Below, piece by piece: positions 62,081 to 64,000 of a stretch of 64,000 nucleotides of DNA. Source of the DNA: Denitromonas halophila (GTDB taxonomy: Bacteria; Pseudomonadota; Gammaproteobacteria; Burkholderiales; Rhodocyclaceae); contig NZ_VMNK01000007.1 of NCBI RefSeq assembly GCF_007625155.1, positions 1-64,000 of the forward strand, written 5' to 3'. Numbering within the stretch: the stretch's first letter is position 1; each line of letters begins with the position of its first letter. The notes beneath the pieces are model-generated. The model was not told the DNA's origin. It ran no database searches and saw only the letters and a list, made by a program, of their open reading frames with translations. The translations under genes and the position numbers were made by a program.

Positions 62081-63247
62081 TCACTGTGGCAGACGCAGCG
62101 GCGCTTCGCCGCCCAGCATCACCATCACGGTCGATTCCTTCTCGCTGCCCAGCCAGTTGCGGTGGCGGTAGCGCACATCGATTTTGTCGCCCGGCTTTTT
62201 ATCGAGCAAATGCACTTTGACAGCAGCAAATCCTGAAACCGGCTTTCCGTCGATGGCCAGCAAAATGTCATCCTTGGCAATGCCGGCCATGCCCAAGCCG
62301 CTTTCTTCGGTCAGGGCGCCGACGCGCACACCGTCTTTGGCGTTCTCCAGATACGCGCCAAGCAAGCCCGCCGGCGGCAGCTCGCGCGGCGCCGACAGCA
62401 CAAAGAAATCGGCAATACCGGGCTCGGCGGTGTGCTCGCCGGCGACCAGCACCGTGCTCACCCGCTTACCGGTGCGCCGCTCCAGACGCGCCGGGATGCC
62501 GTCGCGATGCGCGATATGCCCACTGCCGGCGAAGATGACCATGCGCCGCCCCGGATTCGCCGCCAGATGCGCGGCGGCGGTGGCGGCCATGGTCTCATCC
62601 CAGGTCAGCATCACGTCCAGAAAGTGTTCAAAGTTGGCCCCCTCCATCGGATGCATGTTGAAGGCCCGACGCACCCGTGCCTCGTAAGCGGTGTTGCCGC
62701 GCGCGTAGTCGGCGGGCAGCGTGGCGCGGGCTTCGGGTGTGAGCGCGGCCAGACCGCCCTCACCAATCTTGCGCGTCAGCTCGACCGGCGCATTCAGCGC
62801 CACGATGGGGATGCGGTTGGCGCGGGCGTATTCGATCACCGGCCGATACAAGCGATAATCAAAACGCCAGCGATCGAAATAGCCGGTGCGCTCCAGCATC
62901 TCGGTTTCGGTGATTCGCCCGGCAAGATAGTCATCCAGGTGTGTCTGGAAAGGCGTCTGAAACCACTCAACGCCAATCGCAATGTTTGGCGTGCGCGCAT
63001 GCAGGAACCTCAGCGTCTCGAGCTGGACCAAGTGATGGTCGTAGCGCGTATGCGTCTCGCCCACGAAGACGGTGGCATCATCGGGTAGCGCCGCCAGGGT
63101 GTCCTGCAGGCTCAGCGCGGCGTTCAGATTCAGCACTGGCGGGTTGAACGGGGCGTCAGCATCCGCGGCCATCACACCGGGCACGACAAACACGGCAAGC
63201 GCGAATGCGGCGCGGCGAATCATCGGGAGAAAACCAGCTTTGATCAT
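62081..63247 (-). CDS. ChaN-like domain and PDZ domain exported protein
   Basis: A 388-residue protein: signal peptide at about 10-28, a ChaN/Tiki-like domain with 'FVGETHTRYDHHLVQLETLR' near 55-75 and 'GVEWFQTPFQ', and a C-terminal PDZ domain ('GLGMAGIAKDDILLAIDGKP') near 320. ChaN binds heme and iron in other bacteria; the linked Tiki family is proteolytic. The His-rich GETHxxxDHH could bind metal. Start M at 63247 or eight codons later (63223). It shares transcription with the AttE-like gene, seven bases downstream. Confidence 0.85.
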   Translation of the reverse strand: MIKAGFLPMIRRAAFALAVFVVPGVMAADADAPFNPPVLNLNAALSLQDTLAALPDDATVFVGETHTRYDHHLVQLETLRFLHARTPNIAIGVEWFQTPFQTHLDDYLAGRITETEMLERTGYFDRWRFDYRLYRPVIEYARANRIPIVALNAPVELTRKIGEGGLAALTPEARATLPADYARGNTAYEARVRRAFNMHPMEGANFEHFLDVMLTWDETMAATAAAHLAANPGRRMVIFAGSGHIAHRDGIPARLERRTGKRVSTVLVAGEHTAEPGIADFFVLSAPRELPPAGLLGAYLENAKDGVRVGALTEESGLGMAGIAKDDILLAIDGKPVSGFAAVKVHLLDKKPGDKIDVRYRHRNWLGSEKESTVMVMLGGEAPLRLPQ

Positions 63248-63248
63248 C

Positions 63249-64000
63249 GTGCGTTTCCATCCTTGGCAGCGGCCGTGGCAGGCAGTACTCAGCGGCTGCA
63301 TGATTGTATTCGGTCTGTTCATAACACCCGCATGGGCCGACGGCGCCATCCATCACGCCTTGAGCGTCCACTTGTTGCCTGACGCCGGCCAGATCGAGGT
63401 CGTCGATGTGCTCACGCCTCCGGCGGGCAGCACCGCCCCGCTCGACTTCAGCTTGGCAGCCAGCTTCACGCCGCTTACCGAGGGCGCGAGCATCGAGCGG
63501 TTGGACGACGATTCGCGCGCACGGTTCCGCCACTATCGCCTGACACCGAAGACCGGCGGGCATGCGCTTACCTTACGCTATTCCGGACGCATCGACCCCG
63601 GCCCCGTCCACGCCGAACACGGCATGCCGCGCGCCGCCCTCGACACCGAAGGCGTGTTTCTCGATGGCGCCAGCGGCTGGTATCCGCGCTTTGGCAACCA
63701 GCCGATGCGCTTCTCGCTCGCGGTCGAGGCCCCCGCCGGCTGGTCGGTGATCAGCCAGGGGCGGCGCGACAATACGACGCGCTGGACCGCCACCGCGCCG
63801 CAGGACGACATCTACCTCCTCGCCGGCCCCTACCAGCGCCATGCGGTAGCGCACGGCGCGGTCGAGCTCGAGGTCTATCTGCGCAGCGACGACCCCGCGC
63901 TGGCCGACCGTTACCTCGGCGTGATGGGGCAATACCTCGACCTCTACAGCGCGCTGATCGGCGACTACCCCTACCCGAAGTTCGCGGTGGTCGAAAACCG
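63249..64000 (+). CDS. M1-family aminopeptidase, N-terminal part (runs off the window)
   Basis: An open frame to the right edge, 250 codons. A GTG at 63249 gives a proper signal peptide (about residues 1-31, cleavage near PAWA|DG); the ATG at 63300 would leave too short a signal. The visible part is the N-terminal beta domain of an M1 peptidase: 'RHYRLTPKTGGHALTLRYSG', 'GVFLDGASGWYPRF', 'IYLLAGPYQ' and finally 'YPYPKFAVVEN', which precedes the catalytic GxMEN/HExxH region outside the window. It starts one base from the divergent ChaN-like start. Zinc motif not visible, so activity is assumed. Confidence 0.78.
   Translation, partial: MRFHPWQRPWQAVLSGCMIVFGLFITPAWADGAIHHALSVHLLPDAGQIEVVDVLTPPAGSTAPLDFSLAASFTPLTEGASIERLDDDSRARFRHYRLTPKTGGHALTLRYSGRIDPGPVHAEHGMPRAALDTEGVFLDGASGWYPRFGNQPMRFSLAVEAPAGWSVISQGRRDNTTRWTATAPQDDIYLLAGPYQRHAVAHGAVELEVYLRSDDPALADRYLGVMGQYLDLYSALIGDYPYPKFAVVEN

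Overview
The window looks like chromosomal DNA of a high-GC betaproteobacterium, most likely of the order Rhodocyclales (Thauera/Azoarcus/Denitromonas-like). The reasons are GC-rich codon use throughout, a small CydP subunit in the bd-oxidase operon, a PEP-CTERM protein, a TIGR02647-type small protein and an anaerobic-type B12 operon. This assignment is inference; no rRNA or tRNA gene was seen. I see no phage, insertion sequence, integrase or CRISPR array, so this is core and respiratory chromosome with some lineage-specific modules.

Layout. 0-3 kb: a truncated EmrA-like adaptor, a LysR regulator, rnk and a short-chain dehydrogenase. 2.9-15 kb: a respiratory and sulfur region. It has an orphan Rieske gene, a PAS/sigma-54 activator, the cytochrome bd operon (cydP-cydA-cydB-cydX-ybgE plus a truncated globin), then an ETHE1-like protein, an octaheme cytochrome, a b-type cytochrome, a rhodanese, a 1-Cys peroxiredoxin and a TDT/SLAC1-type channel. 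15-22 kb: a CHASE-PAS-GGDEF-EAL protein with a CZB-like tail, a Fur/Irr-like regulator, a di-heme cytochrome c peroxidase with its control region, a TusA-like protein and a BepA-like protease. 22-36 kb: moaC, a MacAB-like transporter split by CYTH-CHAD and SixA genes, mnmA, NUDIX, ilvE and phosphohexomutase genes. 36-46.5 kb: a cobalamin riboswitch followed by a twelve-gene, translationally coupled cobinamide operon. 46.6-57.8 kb: small conserved genes, threonine aldolase, alaS, a PduO-type adenosyltransferase, periplasmic MsrA, an RlmN-like enzyme and a PEP-CTERM protein. 57.8-64 kb: an AttEFGH-like transporter, a ChaN-PDZ protein and the start of an M1 peptidase.

The most interesting signal is a predicted sigma-54 regulon in the 3-13 kb region. 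Promoters of the form TGG-CA-N6-TTG (two of them exact TGGCACG-N4-TTG) lie upstream of the orphan Rieske gene (minus strand), the cyd operon (plus) and the ETHE1/octaheme-cytochrome operon (plus). Each has CTGNCA/TGNCAG half-sites about 70-115 bp upstream. The activator gene that would read them sits between the first two promoters and carries a Cys/His-rich PAS domain. This suggests one redox-responsive switch setting bd oxidase, a Rieske isoform and a sulfur-redox module together. The promoters and half-sites are read directly from the sequence; the regulon is inference.

Other regulatory logic is visible. An FNR-type box and an Irr/PerR-like palindrome stand in tandem upstream of the cytochrome c peroxidase gene, near an Irr-like regulator gene. 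The B12 operon carries its riboswitch and covers every cobalt-precorrin step to cobyrinate diamide except the precorrin-6A reductase.
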